The notes under the pieces were generated by a model. It was not told the origin of the DNA, did not search any database, and saw only the letters and a program-made list of their open reading frames with translations. A DNA stretch of 6,060 nt from an uncultured Prevotella sp. (GTDB lineage Bacteria; Bacteroidota; Bacteroidia; Bacteroidales; Bacteroidaceae), in NCBI GenBank assembly GCA_945614335.1, contig CALZAP010000101.1, positions 1-6,060 on the forward strand. The letters are read 5' to 3'. This document shows positions 5,953 through 6,060 of this stretch, piece by piece. Each line of letters begins with the position of its first letter. Position 1 is the stretch's first letter. Position numbers and translations under genes: made by a program.

Positions 5953-5995
5953 CCTTAGTATGAGGGTGGGTAAGACACCGACCCTCATACTGGGG
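5953..5995. terminator. Strong stem-loop downstream of the outer membrane gene
   Basis: AGTATGAGGGT (5957-5967) pairs perfectly with ACCCTCATACT (5981-5991). Inside, one G-G mismatch is followed by three more pairs (GGT/ACC) and a five-base AAGAC loop. Outside, CCTT/GGGG adds two GU and two GC pairs in plus-strand RNA. It lies about 86 bp after the stop codon, preceded by a smaller hairpin, TTGAG/CTCAA (5937-5951). There is no T-tract after it on either strand, so it is not a classical rho-independent terminator. It could end or stabilise the transcript, or be a dispersed palindromic element. Confidence 0.55.
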
Positions 5996-6060
5996 AAAAC
6001 TTATGTTATTTAAGATACTGTGATAATTTCCAAGCTTTCACAAGGAAAAATTGAACAATT
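5996..6060. other. Unassigned AT-rich right edge
   Basis: These 65 bases contain no convincing start codon with coding continuation, no TAnnTTTG element and no clear repeat. Together with the purine tract and stem-loop, the 193 bases after the outer membrane gene hold no gene that I can support. They may be the upstream region of a gene beyond the window. Confidence 0.3.

Noticed and set aside
5664..5988. Minus-strand open frames rich in Ser, Leu and Pro at the right end
   Set aside because: They are the translation of the complement of the purine-rich tract, low in complexity, and overlap the receptor gene antisense.

Overview
The window looks like chromosomal DNA from a member of the Bacteroidota, most likely a Prevotella-type organism. 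The proteins resemble families typical of that group. The genes are preceded by the Bacteroidota promoter pattern (a TTTG-like -33 box and TAnnTTTG about 20 bases later), and their leaders are A-rich without Shine-Dalgarno sequences. No tRNA, rRNA, CRISPR array, insertion sequence or integrase was seen.

Layout: (1) 1-48, minus strand: the first 16 codons of a pyruvate:ferredoxin oxidoreductase gene, cut by the window edge. (2) 108-1295, minus: an AAA-type ATPase with a C-terminal winged-helix region. Its Walker B glutamate is glutamine, and an arginine pair I expect in the family is missing. (3) 1296-1447: a divergent promoter region. (4) 1448-2521, plus: a conserved Bacteroidota protein of unknown function with ATP-grasp-like motifs. 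(5) 2508-3506, minus: a membrane-anchored LytTR transcription regulator whose 3' end overlaps gene 4 tail to tail by 14 bp. (6) 3507-3701: a divergent control region. (7) 3702-5867, plus: a TonB-dependent-receptor-like outer membrane beta-barrel protein with signal peptide and plug. (8) 5868-6060: no gene seen; a C-free purine-rich repeat tract, a strong stem-loop and 65 bases with nothing recognisable.

The most interesting part is the LytTR/outer-membrane pair. The region between them holds five copies of a TCCC-centred box at roughly two-helical-turn spacing. On each side, a direct pair of boxes ends exactly 5 bases before an imperfect -33 element, followed by exactly 20 bases and a TAnnTTTG -7 element. 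The two divergent promoters therefore share nearly the same geometry on opposite strands. A fifth box lies inside the core promoter of the regulator gene. I infer that the membrane-bound LytTR protein senses something at or in the inner membrane, co-activates its own gene and the outer membrane protein gene, and limits itself through the fifth box. The inducing signal and the transported substrate cannot be read from the sequence.
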